64,000 nt of DNA from Ascaris suum (lineage: Eukaryota; Nematoda; Chromadorea; Rhabditida; Ascarididae), in the NCBI GenBank assembly GCA_013433145.1, contig CM024170.1, positions 13,429,866-13,493,865 on the forward strand, in the 5' to 3' direction. The notes under the pieces are model-generated. The model was not told where the DNA came from, ran no database searches, and worked only from the letters and a program-made list of their open reading frames with translations. Positions 1 through 12,684 of this stretch are shown here, piece after piece. The translations under genes were made by a program, and so were the position numbers. The stretch's first letter is position 1. Every line of letters starts with the position of its first letter.

Positions 1-334
1 GCTATCGTATTCTCATGATGCTATGACCCATGGGGTAATATTAAATTTTTTTTTTCAAAGCTTTACTGAAAGAATCTTCAAAATTATTCTAAAGTAAGAA
101 CATTTCCAATAAAAAGTATAATGATCAAATTTATGAAGAAAAAAAACCAGCAAAAATATCTAAAAGATATCTATGATCTCATCTCTCAGCCGCTTAAATT
201 TTGGAAATTCCAAGCCAGCGAATAAGAAATCAAAATAATGTTGTGAAAATATTTTCAAATTTGCCAGATTATTAGACAAAAATTCTCATTGAGGAAACAT
301 TTTCGTAAAACAAAGAAATGCCTCTTTTAAAAAA
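1..334. other. 3' flank of the RCC1L-like gene
   Basis: AT-rich sequence downstream of the stop codon of the minus-strand RCC1L-like gene. I see no further exon, RNA gene or repeat in it. Confidence 0.5.
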
Positions 335-1573
335 CTAATGAAGTAAGAAAAGTGTATGGTCCGGAGCAACAGATACCTGAACTGGTCTGCTCGGTAAGAC
401 AACCTGATAGGGAAAGTACTGGTCGTTTGCATGTCCAAGGCCAAGATGCGAGAGAAACGATTTACACCCCATGCGAATAGATTTTCGTTCATTGAGATAG
501 CAAAGATTGATGTATTACCGGCGAAAACTTGTTTTACTCGACCATTATCGCCAGGCCCACCACTGAATAAATTCGCCGCCAATATAGTTGGGCATGAAAG
601 TGCCGAGATATTAGGACTTGTCCAAGTATACCATATCCCCAAACAAATACATCTCCATCGATCGTTACAAGCACACAAGAGGTGGCCGTCGAATCGGCGT
701 TCGCAATTTTTGGTAGCGCAAATCGTATCTCCCGAGCGAAACCTTCTTGCATTTCCTCGGAGAATGGATTCATTTGTGCGTATTCGTTTTGACCCCACAT
801 AAACAATTCACCTGACTCAGAGACCGCCAACAACGTATCCGTACTACCTCTAATCGATGCAATTTTCACTCCTTTCAAATCACCCTCAACCAGTTTACAC
901 CTCCAGTCGAATGATTGTACTCCACGTCCCAACTGACCATCAGTACCCAAACCGAATGAGAATATTTCGCCGGAGTCGAGCAACACAAACGATGTGTCTA
1001 AAGTGCAATGTACTTGCCGAATATGTGCATCGGAAGGAACATGTACAGTATGGACACGCTTTTCACTAGGTAAGAGAAATGTGCGTAGAGCTGGGTCATG
1101 TCCACATTGTCCATGTGCATTATCACCAAACGCATAGAGAGATTTTTCGGTGGCGATAAGAAAATGTCGGCGACCGCTGCTATGTCGACGATAGTATCCG
1201 ATGACGGGTCATTGCTACCTAACATTATACGCCTTCCATGTGACCAAAAACCATCACTATTGATATCGTTGCTGAAGATATCGATGCCACCACCGAAAAC
1301 TTTTGAATTCGATGCAAAAATCGAGAATCCGAAACCACTTGCAACGCGATGGATATTCTTCGAATTGCAATAATTGATGCGGGTTGGCTTACGTAATTCC
1401 ATTGCCGGTGTGCTTGCGGCAAGTTTCATCGATGAACCCCACATGAGACTACCTGACGCCGCAAGACCACTACCGTAGACAGATTTCGTTGATGAGGAAT
1501 TGGTCGATTTGCAACGAAACGCTTTCATTAAATTGAAAGACTTTGTAATGCGTTGTGTGATGTAGCACTTCAT
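335..1573 (-). CDS. RCC1L-like mitochondrial RCC1-repeat protein, single exon, three frameshifts
   Basis: RCC1L (WBSCR16) is a seven-bladed beta-propeller of RCC1 repeats; in mammals it acts in mitochondria in ribosome assembly and fusion. Read from ATG 1573 to the stop at 335-337, the frame-corrected product is about 413 aa (human about 464). The N terminus is rich in K/R/S and lacks acidic residues, as in a mitochondrial presequence. Repeat blocks follow the RCC1L order: VYGSGLAASGSL, YAFGDNAHGQCG, IFSFGLGTDGQLGRG, LFMWGQNEYAQ, VFVWGYGILG, LFAWGVN and a final LGLGHANDQYFPYQV...PDHTLFLLH. The frame is lost near 1155-1160, near 621 and near 447. At each site one added base restores a family-like reading, and there are no in-frame stops otherwise. 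No intron is seen. It could be an intact gene with assembly errors (favoured) or a recent retrocopy. Confidence 0.8.
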
Positions 1574-2887
1574 GATCCTTAAAGAATTAAGTTGCAGAAT
1601 TGCAATACCCCTTCGTTAAGGTTCTCTCTTTGTTGTTAGGTAACACAAGATGGACAGTACTATGACGATATTGAAGGGGATACAGAAATTATTTAAATAC
1701 TGACGTTGCGGTTACTTGACGGAGAGAGTACTCATCTAGCTTCGAAACTAGTACTCCTCTTCACTGCCTCCCTACTCCACCCCCGCCCCCAAATACTCCT
1801 ATTCACTTACCACAATTGCTTATAGGAAAGTGAAACAATACAGAGAAAAATAGGGGGAAAATAACTGCACATTTGACCGTAGCATTGCTAGACAATGATG
1901 TCCTCATAAAATGCTGCATTAAAAAAAAATTCGTTCATGGCTGTTCAGCATATAAAGAAAGTAGAAAGACGATCAAATATGCTTATTCAAGTTGAGGGAT
2001 TGCACGCCTTAGATTTCTAATATTTTTGACAGCTAGTATAACTCTGGCTTACTAAAATCATGCACACATCGTTAGATAGATCGCCTGACGGTTATCACTC
2101 GCAACTAAAGAATACGTAAAAATCAACATACCTTTAATAAACGTTTTAATTCAATGAATGAAAACGTCGATAGAATTCGAAACGATATGCTTACATCGGC
2201 AAATCAAATTTATCGACGGCAAATTTGATGCAATCTATCGGGGAAAAAACTGAAACTAAACAAATGAAAGAAAAAAAAAAAACTGAAAATAATTTACTAC
2301 GTTTTATGAATTACATTTATAAGGCAAAAAAAAATTATTTACTAAATAGAAAAAAACGATTATTTTCAATAATAAATAAATGAAATATCAATATAAACAT
2401 CTATCGCCATCTCAATTTGTTTCGTCGAATTTTTTCGATGCGTTATTTTTTTTTTTTGTTTTTTCTTTCATTTCCCAAAGGAATTATAATATTTCATTCG
2501 AAAACGGATTATAACTATTGTTGAGGGATCATTATTGGTGCAAAAATTATGAAAATCAATAAAGTCATTAAATAAATATCAAAAATTGCAATGCGTCGAT
2601 CGGATCAATATAATCAATAAAACCCATTCAGATCAACTCATCTCACATATCAACTATGATAATGCATCGATTGGAATAACAGTTAGGAATATCACTACCA
2701 TAGAACCTTATATGATAAAATAACGAAAGAAATGCTACTCAACTATATACACAATGATGTACTCATCTAAGCTGACTGAGTCGTATTTTACAAATTCGGT
2801 AAGGAATCACCGTAGTTTGTCGTTTTACAACCTCTGGGCTTATAGTGTTCCCAATCTTCCCGGTGGACGCTTATTTGAAGATGTAAA

Positions 2888-2903
2888 GGGGGGGGGGGGG
2901 GGG
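2888..2903. repeat. G16 homopolymer
   Basis: Sixteen consecutive G on the plus strand in intergenic DNA at the edge of a GC-rich island. Confidence 0.9.
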
Positions 2904-3147
2904 TGGATGGAAATGTGGCTCTTAAAGACGGAGAAGTGGGGTTTATCCTCTTTTAAATTTCTGGCGACTAACACCTACTAGATATTTGGAAGCGAACTTT
3001 ATCTCCAGTGATATTAACAAAGTAGGCGGATATTCTGGGAAATCTTCGCAATCTAGCTGCTGGCTTTTCTCCCTTCTCAAGCTAAGTCTGTAATAAACCC
3101 CATCCTGGTGGTGGCCAAGAACTGGACAAGATCTAACCTACAGCCAA

Positions 3148-3181
3148 ACTAAGAGCGCTCGAACGCCTTCCCGCTCTTAGT
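3148..3181. repeat. Perfect 10-bp inverted repeat (hairpin)
   Basis: ACTAAGAGCG at 3148-3157 is repeated as its exact reverse complement CGCTCTTAGT at 3172-3181, with a 14-nt loop. It sits in a GC-rich island with no assigned gene. Function unknown; it could be part of a decayed element or an unrecognised RNA. Confidence 0.6.
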
Positions 3182-6104
3182 CTTCTAGTCGAGGTGTGCG
3201 AAAGACGATCATCCAGGCCGGGACCAAACCTGCACAATGTTCAGTGTTTAAATCTGGTCCTGGTATCGGTGGCGACCGGAACCGGAAGCGACCCAGACCC
3301 GCTTCAATTTGCGGGCAACGATCAGAACTCAACGCGGTAAAATGTCATGTAATGCGTTCTTGGTGTGCTAGTTCAAGGTGAGGATTGTATTTTAACGAGA
3401 GGCAAGGATCTCCTAAAACGGACGCACTTCCGAGGAGGTGGCAAGTAAAGAAATATTAAACTTCGATCGTCACAAGTGTTGAAGACTCCAATAAAATCAA
3501 ATGACTGCTACCTTTGTAAAATCCAATTGCAACTTTCGTACGGGTTTCATGAACGTACTCACTAGTGCTGCCCCAACTTTGTTCCCTCTCGCAATAAGAA
3601 AAACATCTGCGGCATTCGATGCCAGCTCCGAGCCAGAACATCATCAAATGTCTCCGACTTCATTTGGCGTGTTTGAATCGAATATTACAAGGTTATTTTT
3701 GAACAAGTCTGATAAATATACGTTTGCTTTTTACCTACAGACAAGAAATATTATAAAGTTGAACGAGCAAAAAATTCGAAATCAACTTTTAAGGTTTAGA
3801 ACTTTGCATTTAGCTACTTGACGCTCGAGTTGTATATTCACAGCTGTAGTCGTTCAATTTGAAAGTACAACAAATTGGATCGTGTGGGTTTCGGATTCGA
3901 AGGTTATCAGCCGAAAAAAGTGTCCCCATCAGGATGCATGGAGAATGATAACAAGATCCGCAAAAATATGGAATCTCAGGAATCGCCGTAAATCAGCATT
4001 TCCGCCCGGACTCATCAGATTTCCAGGTGAGTTTGAGCATGACAATTGCAAAAAGAAAAAAGACTTAAATAATTCATTTCAATTAGCAAAAGTGAAAACA
4101 TGACAAATTTATAATAGCTAGCAGCATTAATTATTAGTGCCGCCATAAATGAAGGTACTGCTTATTGATACCAGCACTACTTTTAGCAGTATTAGTGCTG
4201 AATACCACACCGTTATCAGTACTACTACTGGTTACCGATTAGCAATGCAGGTAACACTAGAACCACAGGTAATACTAGGTAGTACCAGGTGAGGAATGGT
4301 TTTAGTACTATGAGGAAGTACCATTAATTCGAATATTCGTTTAAAATTATTGGAGTTACCGAGTACGGAGCGTACGTACCAATATTGATAAACATATATC
4401 TTGTCTGGATTCTTATTGCTAAAAGCTTAAAAAAGGAGTCGAGGAGTCAATCGGGAGTTTCAGTGTTCTACATCCACCTAGTATTACCACGCAGTTCTAC
4501 ATCTCGAGAAAAAAATGATCGACTCCAGGTGACTCCAACTCCCAAAATGAGTGGGAATCGTGGGGAATTGACTTGTGGATTTGTGACCGGACGTGGGAGC
4601 TACACAACGAGAACCACGAATGCACACACTGACTAGCAATCAAGACCGCAGCGTATTTATATCTTCGGCTACGGCCCCGAAGGCATGGGGAGGTCATAAC
4701 CCACACACGAGAGGTACCACATCAAGATCAAACAAGTATGAACATACAATTTGTTACCTAACTGAAGGTACCACGATCACTGCGACCATAAAACTCATTT
4801 CATCACAACAGATCACTTTTTAACGCAGAACACTCGTTAACAGGATTCAGCTCCCGAATCAGCAGGGGAGTCGTCGAGTCTTCGAAGTCGACTACCAGAA
4901 TCGAGTATCAATGGTCTCTAGCGTCTCGTCTTATGTTAAAAAAGGCTGATAAAGGACTCCAACCAACAGAAGCAACGAAGAGCTTTTGCCGTTAACTCTA
5001 TATAAAGGGGATGGTGTGTTATTCTTGGTATTAAACCAAAGGGTGATGACATACATCCAACAACATTTAGAAGATGTGAATGGTCCGCAACATCTTTACC
5101 GGCGCTTTTGTCGCGCAGCGCCAAACAAAACCACAGAGTCATGTCTGTGCCGCCTCTGCTGGTTTTTTTCGCGCTATCCAAACACCCACACAAACTATCT
5201 CAACACTTGAAATTTGAGCAGATTGCACCCGGTCTTAATTATGTACGAAAGTACATCCCATCCTGTTCACTAGCATGGAAAATTTTGACACTGGTAGCAA
5301 TCCTTTCCCCTGTTGCCATATTTTTTAGCAGGTATGGGTGTTCTCGCTCCCTTTCCTTTCCGGTTGGACACCATTCCGGTCGTCGTACATCGGTGGTGTG
5401 TCTATTCTCTATTTCCCATCTTTACTGAGTAGCTGCAACGCCATTCAGTCCCCCCCCCCCTCATTCTTTTCCTCGGAAGCAGAATATGTTACCTGTGAGT
5501 TAAGTGTGCCTCGTGCGCATGCACATAAACCCAGAGGTAACATGCTTACGCCGTTTCCTTCCTTCGCTGTCAACAAATGCCACTAGTCCCTCCCGATTCG
5601 TAAAGCAGTCACTCGCCACCGCACTAACTCTAGGTCACTTATTAGCTATAGGCTTTCCGTAACTGGATACCAGCAACTTTTAGTTGACTTCATGGCAAAA
5701 GAATGGATGAAAATGCGGCTTTTTTCCGAGGAAACGTTCAAGTGCTGCGTTTGGGATGAACGCATAAAGGTATTTTGTTGGAAAACGCAACAACGGGAAA
5801 CAACTTTTCGAAAAGAGTGGAAGCTTAGTTGAATTTCTGTGTGAGTGGATTCTGCAAAATATTAGGACAGGAGATTATGCAAAAGCCCGCAAAGTTTTGT
5901 TGGGAATTACAACAAACAAAATATAAGGGGGTTTGCCCACAACTTTGAAATATGAAGCTTAACTCGTGAAATATTTCTCTAAATCACTGACGGCATTGGG
6001 CACACTTCGGAACCTGGCTAATAGGCTGATGCATACTCCCGTCAAAAAGATGACGATCCAACGAAAGTGGAAGTAGGTAACCACCGTACGATGTTTGGAG
6101 GGCG

Positions 6105-6412
6105 AAAAGTTTCGACGATGGGTCTGGAGGTATTGAGGAGGCTACTGGATGCCAACCACTCGCAAGCGCTATCCGACCACCGTCGCGACGCGGGGACTTT
6201 TGCCTGCTGCTTTCGGCCCTGAGCCGTGCGTCCCTCATTATACGACCAGCTGTCTCCAAGCTACCCTGATGACAGCTTATCGACGCCGCGCTTGGTCTGG
6301 ACGCTCGGTCGCCGCCGCCGAACAACCAGCAGGACTCCTCCTCTCACTCCATCCACCACCATCTACCTGCCAGTCACTTGCATTACAGGCGCCCGCCACA
6401 ACGCCCGGCAGC
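6105..6412 (-). ncRNA. Signal recognition particle (7SL) RNA
   Basis: Reading the minus strand from about 6412 gives a roughly 305-nt RNA with SRP RNA landmarks in order. The 5' Alu domain is GCCGGGCG, then GGCGGGCGCCTGTAAT with the conserved UGUAAU turn. The S-domain arm of helix 6 type follows (CCGAGCG, then CGGCGTCGATAAGC). The SRP54-binding helix 8 asymmetric loop is CAGGGCCGAAAGCAGCAGG (compare human CAGGTCGGAAACGGAGCAGG). The returning 3' strand is GTGGTCGGATAGCGCTTGCG. It ends near GACCCATCGTC, followed by a T4 run at 6108-6105, typical of RNA polymerase III termination. The RNA scaffolds SRP, which targets secretory ribosomes to the ER. Exact ends are estimates. The open reading frames crossing this block on both strands are shadows of its high GC content. 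Confidence 0.88.
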
Positions 6413-6859
6413 TGCCGAGAAAAATTTATCCCACTTAAATGCGAGCTAATGGAAGAAAACGCGGACAGCCGCCCCCCGAACTTTGAGCAAAACAGTTCCG
6501 AGAAATGCGCAATCATTTCGAATATTCTCGCGAAAGCCAAACGACAAAGGTGCACAGAAATGATGCCGCCGAACAGAGGTTTGAACCTACGTCACAAATG
6601 TATTTTTCATTTATGCCTTAGATATTTAGAAGGCAAGCCCTAGCTATGGAATCACTTGGATCACAACTGAATTCTCCTTCGTTACTAAATATTACGGGTA
6701 AAACTTCATTAAAAAATAGTCAAAACCTTCTTCAGTTCCTTCGATTTTCACGTATCGTTAAAGACACGACATACCCGTCAATTCTCAATTCTTCCCTCAT
6801 TGTGTTATTCCTGCTATGTTCCGCGCGTTTTAATTAACTTTATTCAGTATATATATATA

Positions 6860-7436
6860 TTAAACTTCATTCAGCATAAAGAACAACACACAGTAATTCC
6901 TCTTTTGCAAGCTCTGGGCTCCTTAGCGATCACAAACTTCCCAACAACAAGTACGACGCTTATCGGAAAAACATGGGGCAAGTGTCCGAGGTTAAATACG
7001 ACACTAATCATGGTCAACTTTAGTGAAACGGAAACGATTTAAGACATTTAAATGTGGCCTTTGGTTAAACCCGACCTTGGTCACAACCAGAATTAGATTT
7101 AACCCACATCCAGGGAAGGACGAAAGGGCAGATAGTCGAGAGAACCTAGCAACCGATATGTTCGGCGTGATCGTTTGATGGCTCTTGATGCTTTTGCACC
7201 TCCAATTTGTAGGTAAGTTCTCGAATTTTCCGAAACACCTCATATTTCCGAAGCAATGAGCCTGTTTGAGAATGCAATTTCTGTCGACATTTATTACCTT
7301 CCGCTGATTGGTAAAAGTGGTGCACATAGGGAAAGGAAGGATCTTGTAAACCGGGAGTACCATATTTTGTGGAATTAAAATTACACACACCAAGCAAACT
7401 CCACAACCTTGACGTCCTGACATCTTGCAATTGCAT
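6860..7436 (-). CDS. Unrecognised small protein, two exons
   Basis: Exon 1 is 7154-7436 (ATG at 7436, directly after an AG, so possibly trans-spliced) and exon 2 is 6860-6921 with a TAA stop. The donor is ATATCG|GTTGCT, the acceptor is GATCGCTAAG, and the phase (1) matches across the 232-nt intron. The product is about 114 aa. Its first 25 or so residues (MQLQDVRTSRLWSLLG...) are weakly basic with few acidic residues and could be a mitochondrial presequence. The middle is YGTPGLQDPSFPYVHHFY, followed by a charged helical stretch (SLLRKYEVFRKIRELTYKLE). I do not recognise a family. A longer overlapping frame (7004-7423) starting at MSGRQGCG is judged a shadow because it lacks this organisation. 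Confidence 0.5.
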
Positions 7437-8293
7437 CTTACCTCAATAATCCTACATCCTCATGTCCAAACAACCGGAAGAGAAGTCTATTTATGGCGAC
7501 GGATGCTTCTCTTCTTCCACAAAACATGGCAAATTACTACTAGAGATCACTCGTTTTTGCGATGACTTGTAGCCTCAAGCATCAGCTATATATATTTATA
7601 TCCTTAGAAAGCTGTTATTTTCGAATATGGCAGGTCTCAAAACCTATGCTACCTATGTACTTTTCAGTCCTTCTCAGTCAGTACTTCACAAATCAAAGGA
7701 AACAGGAGACGCAAGATGAGAAGACGACCGCCCCTTCGAAACCTCCAACAATTGTGACCTTCAAACTTACTCTCCCCTTATATTGATTATTTTGCTCTTT
7801 CCCATTTGTTGCGCTCCTCTCTCCTCTCAAATTCTTCGAACCGTTGTATTTATCAAATATTTTCATATGTAATCTCGACAAAATCAAAACAGCTGAATAG
7901 TTCTTTTGAACACTATTGGATTTTATTTTATTTAAAAATCAACAACAACACTCAGCACAAAACAATCATAAAAACATTGAAAAGCAATAACAATTCACGA
8001 TTATCACACTAACCAATTCCCAGCGAATTCAAATCCCCACTGGTTAATTGAAATTAAAGTATTCCACTGCAATACCATGTTCCATATTATTTAACCGAGT
8101 TTTGAACACCTTATAATAACAATAATAATTAAAAATACATCCATCAAATCACCACAGTGATTTCGAAATTTATAAGGAACAAAAGTGCACTGCTTATTAA
8201 ATAAAACAAGACTGACGGCATCAAACATATTATAGCGAATGAGCAACATTCTCGTTCCTTTGAGATTTCTTTCATAACTAAAAAATTTGAATA
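7437..8293. other. Intergenic, AT-rich
   Basis: Spacer between the stop of the 8.3-15.4 kb gene and the start of the small 6.9-7.4 kb gene, both on the minus strand. It should contain the 3' UTR of the former and the promoter of the latter. I see no other feature. Confidence 0.45.
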
Positions 8294-11200
8294 TTATTTC
8301 AATGACTGGAGAAGTGTCTGATAGTTATTCTCAAGATGAAAACGTGGAAGAAACTCCGATAATTCTTTTCTTGATATACAATTTGAGAGTCTCGCAAAAT
8401 GGAGATGATAATAGAGTACAATTGGTTCGAATTTCCTTTCGAGATCATCCGCAACTAATGCCTAAAATATTTTTAAATATTATAAAAAGTCGAGCACACT
8501 AATCACTTATTAATCGTTATTGAGTGAAATGCTTCCCTCAAAACCTATCAAGAAGGATAACAATCCAACGCTGAGTCAAAAAAAGTGAACAAAGAAGCAA
8601 CATCGCCAATTTGGTACTTACTTGTAATCAACACACTCCACACCCCTCTCGTACCACACTTCTCACCTTTGTAAAACATGCCTGAGTGTCACTTATAACT
8701 GCCAACTAAGGATAACTGTGTCGATTGGCCGCTTACTTTTTGCATATTAGCGCATGTTGCGGTCATCAGAAACAGATCGGCAGGTCTAGAACAAGTTCCC
8801 AGGCCTCACCCCTTCCCCATAAACTCGGATTTTCCCCATAATTTTTCCTTAATAGCCCTTAAAAATCTTCGAAAAAAATTGAATGTGCAATAGACGTTGT
8901 GAATCGCTTGGGAATTACCTTTTTCAGCTTAAAAGAAAGGACGGAAAGTTCGATGAGCACAACACAAAATCTAAAAGCAAACCTCAAGAGCAGGTTTTAT
9001 ACTAAGCGGTGGGGTTTTTACCCAATCCGCGTAGAGCATAGTTGTTACACCATGTAGTGGACTCTTACGCCCACAACCTGAGGTGCAATCATAAAGAACC
9101 AAAAGCCAGAACGTCTGAAAGCAACAAATAGCACTTCTTCATGACAATCTCTACTAGCGTATATTCTTATTGCAAAAACACAGAACCAACAGAATGTCTT
9201 TTCAACTAGTTGGCGTCTACTAATGAAACCTTAATCCCTCGGTAGCGTTTATCAGTGCCCTGTTGGCCACATTAAGAGACACCCAAATATACATTTTCCC
9301 ATTTCAGCAGAAAAATATAAAACTATAACGGTAAAATAATGCTGTCGATAAGCCAGTAAAACATAACGAATACATAATGCGCTCTTCGAAAAAAGTTCAG
9401 AATTTTTGACAAAATTCGAGCTTTGCTGTAAAAAGTGATGTGAGTTTAAGCCAGCCTACTAGAAAAAATCACTTCCTTATGAGAAAAAATTCCTCACATC
9501 AATTTTAAAGCATAAATCTAAAGAGAGTCATTAAAAAGATCCCCCCACCCCCCCCCCCACCCAAACATATTAATTAATAAAATAATCACATTTAGGGAAC
9601 TTACATTCGTAGCGAAATATTTTGTGATCGTTGGTGTCTCTTTAATAAACGAGATTATTCGACTCGATTGTGGACCGGTTAACCAATGCGCTAGCACTTC
9701 GATTAAAGGTGAACGAATAGTTACTTTCGTAACTGAGTAAGCAACAAAATAAGACACAAATTCGGGCACCTCTTCAGCTAGAGGCAATAGAAATTTTTGC
9801 TGAAAACCTCACAGTTATATCCCACTCATCTCGATAGACTATTAAATCTTCATAAAATAAATTCAAAAATTTATCCAAACTTTTCCACCTACAAAATTGC
9901 CAAACGATAAAATGGCGCTTCTTAACCATCCTAAAACAAACAATAAACAATAAAAAGGAGGCAGTGAACAAATAAAAAGCAGCGAATAATAGATAAAAGT
10001 CAAGTAAGTAACAGGCGGTAGTATACATACTTTCCTCCTCTGCTTAGGAATTGATGATAACTTATCACATGGTTGAATGATTAAATTTTCTTTTTTTTGG
10101 AAGGCTTCAGCCGATTCATCCTTCTCATTTCCGGTTGACGATTAGGTGGAGGGGAGAAAAATGATCAAAGATCGGTGAAAGGAAAAGGCGGAGGCAGAAA
10201 ATCATAAGTCAAAATTAATAAACTCTTTCTTTACCTTAAATACGCATCAAAGAGTCGATGCGTCTGATATAAAACATCACAAATGCAGACAAAAAATCTT
10301 CCAACAAATAAAAAATATTCTAAAACCTACTAGGTTAGAATCACATTCTCTGGGGGGGAAAAAGCAATTTTCGCTATGATGAAATCCGTTTCCGATGGAA
10401 GAAATAACCAAAGAAATGAATAAAATATCCCAAAAAATTACCAAATTTGTTCACTTTTATGCCATTTATATTGATGGTCGATAAATTATCTACTTTTGAA
10501 AATCAGCATATTTTGCATTTTGCATATTAAATTAAGGATTAAATGAATAAATCTGCAATCATCTAACATCCGCCGAACCCAAATATGCTGGCAAATGTGC
10601 AACTCACCTGCCCATCTTAAAATCCTTCCAGCACTCACTGATCGCAACTTAACATTTCCACGAATTCCTATGCTGAATCACATCGAACGAACTTATTTTA
10701 AATCAATAATTGCGTTGAATACGAATGCGTAAACAAGGGCATGATATGCAGGGTTCCCCCCCCCCCCCCCCCCAGTATTAGCTGAGCAATTTAACTACAC
10801 TAAACACAAATACTCTCTTTGTGGCGAGCAGGTCAACAACGGCGGAAATGGCTGGACGTACATATGGATAGAGAGAGTTGCATCTGTAATTAAAAATTTA
10901 GAAATAGAAAACTTACTAAATTCCACTCGGCTGGTGATAAGATAAAATGATCAACGAGAAGCGCGATAAGTTGTTGCGCATATGATTTTCCATTTCCAAT
11001 CTGCAAATAAATCTCAAAAGTTTCACGTATTGAGAAGATTTAATGATTGAAACTAAAAATATATAAATACAATAAAATCAAAAATATTGTCATTTGTTCC
11101 ATCGCACATCAATGTTCGCACTTCAGCTTATCACCTCCCCACATCCAGAAACGTTGGTGACCTCAGCCGATGAATGAAAGTGACTAGATCACTAGCTTAT

Positions 11201-12613
11201 ATAAAACTATATTTCGTCGCTATTTCCTTATCATTCTAACTTATTATTGATAAAGGGAGAATAAGGGCAAAGAAATAGTGCGAATATATTCACTTTTGCT
11301 TTCTAATGCTTTACCCTAATAAAGAGAAAGTACTTTTCCCACAAGAAAAAAGAGTTTGAATATATGCAGCTCCATGATACAGTCACACAGTGGTTTTTGG
11401 ATCATCTCTCCCCTAAACAACCTGTAATTAACCTGCAAAGGTACACAATACACGTTACTATAAAGTATAACTCCTGTGCAGCATGTATATCCATCCATAA
11501 AAAACCATTCGAAATTATGATATATTACCGTTAAGGGTCAAGAGGTGAGGAAGAGAGTGCACATCACACCCAGCAATAGATACCTTAAAGCTTCAAATAT
11601 GAGATGAAATATATGAATGAACCTTGTGAAGCCATTGTGATACATGATTGAGAAGACTATAGCACGGATACTGTACAGCCAATGAGCAAAGATTCATAAG
11701 CAGCGAGATGCGCACATCGTGTAGTAATGCTTCACCTTCTCGTCCACAAAATATCACTTCAAAATAAGTGTATTGATGACCGCGAGGTTCTCTACTTCTC
11801 TCCTTAAAATATTCTTTTAATTACCCTCTTAGTGGAATAAATGAATTTCTTTCGTAGTTTTTAAATAAGTGTTTAGAAAAACTTTGAGATATAGAACTGG
11901 AAACAAATAGGGTGAATAATCTTCAACTGGAGTGAGCTTCCGTCCGTTTTTATACTACACCGTTGCTGTGAGAAGCTAATTATGCAAATTTTTGCAGGTT
12001 TTTATGAAAAAAAATGGTATTTTACGCACAATTTTATTCCAAAATTCCACTGCTTCGAGAAACATCGAAAAGGAATTCCCACCCTTTCCCCTCCTTCCCA
12101 CTCCCCCATGAAATATCGGGCGCACTACTTATGTTATCATCAATTGCATAAAATTAGTGCATTATCATCTTTCCTTATCAGAATGAAAACTTTTTGATCT
12201 ATCATTTCCCTCAATAAAATCATAAAAGCACAACACAATCCTTTCCTCACCTGAATTCACCAATTCAAATGATAAGCTTTTATCACACAGATATCATTTT
12301 AAACGTTTTATATTTATCATTTACAACAACTCTGATAACGGGAATATTTCATTCGATCAAAAGAACTCTACTACGATCAACAACATGAGAACGAGAAGAG
12401 GAGATTCAACAATGTCATGATCGCAGGATTTAGCTCCGTGGAAAATAAACGATAACCTAAAGCACTCAACAAATCGCTTCATCAACTACCTCCTCTTACT
12501 CTTTGCCCACTTTCTTATCAAACATTAATCCTTTAACACTGCTAAAATTTATTTAAGATAATGAATTCGCATTTTCAAACAGAAATATCTGCAAGAAAAA
12601 ACACAAAGGAAAG

Positions 12614-12684
<71 letters not shown>

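Larger units (their letters stand above)
1574..6105. other. Gene-poor stretch with GC-rich, exon-like islands
   Basis: No gene could be assembled here. 1.6-2.9 kb is AT-rich. 2888-2903 is a run of 16 G. 3.0-4.1 kb is unusually GC-rich and holds splice-bounded open segments on both strands (for example + strand about 3142-3331 ending before a GTAAAA donor, and about 3863-4026 ending before GTGAGT). A perfect 10-bp inverted repeat lies at 3148-3157/3172-3181. 4.1-4.33 kb is a loose mosaic of TAGTACT-like words. 4.5-5.9 kb has further short open segments without homology I can recognise. See findings. Confidence 0.4.

Noticed and set aside
5984..6643. Overlapping frames of 90-164 codons on both strands
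   Set aside because: They overlie the SRP RNA gene and reflect its GC content.
8287..8502. Plus-strand 71-codon frame
   Set aside because: It lies opposite the terminal exon of the minus-strand gene and has no start context or splice support.
11316..12000. Similarity of short stretches (YSNVYC, RCSI...LQLKI) to the GATOR1 subunit NPRL2
   Set aside because: Only isolated short matches. The preceding and following exons do not follow NPRL2, and one of the stretches falls in an intron of the model.
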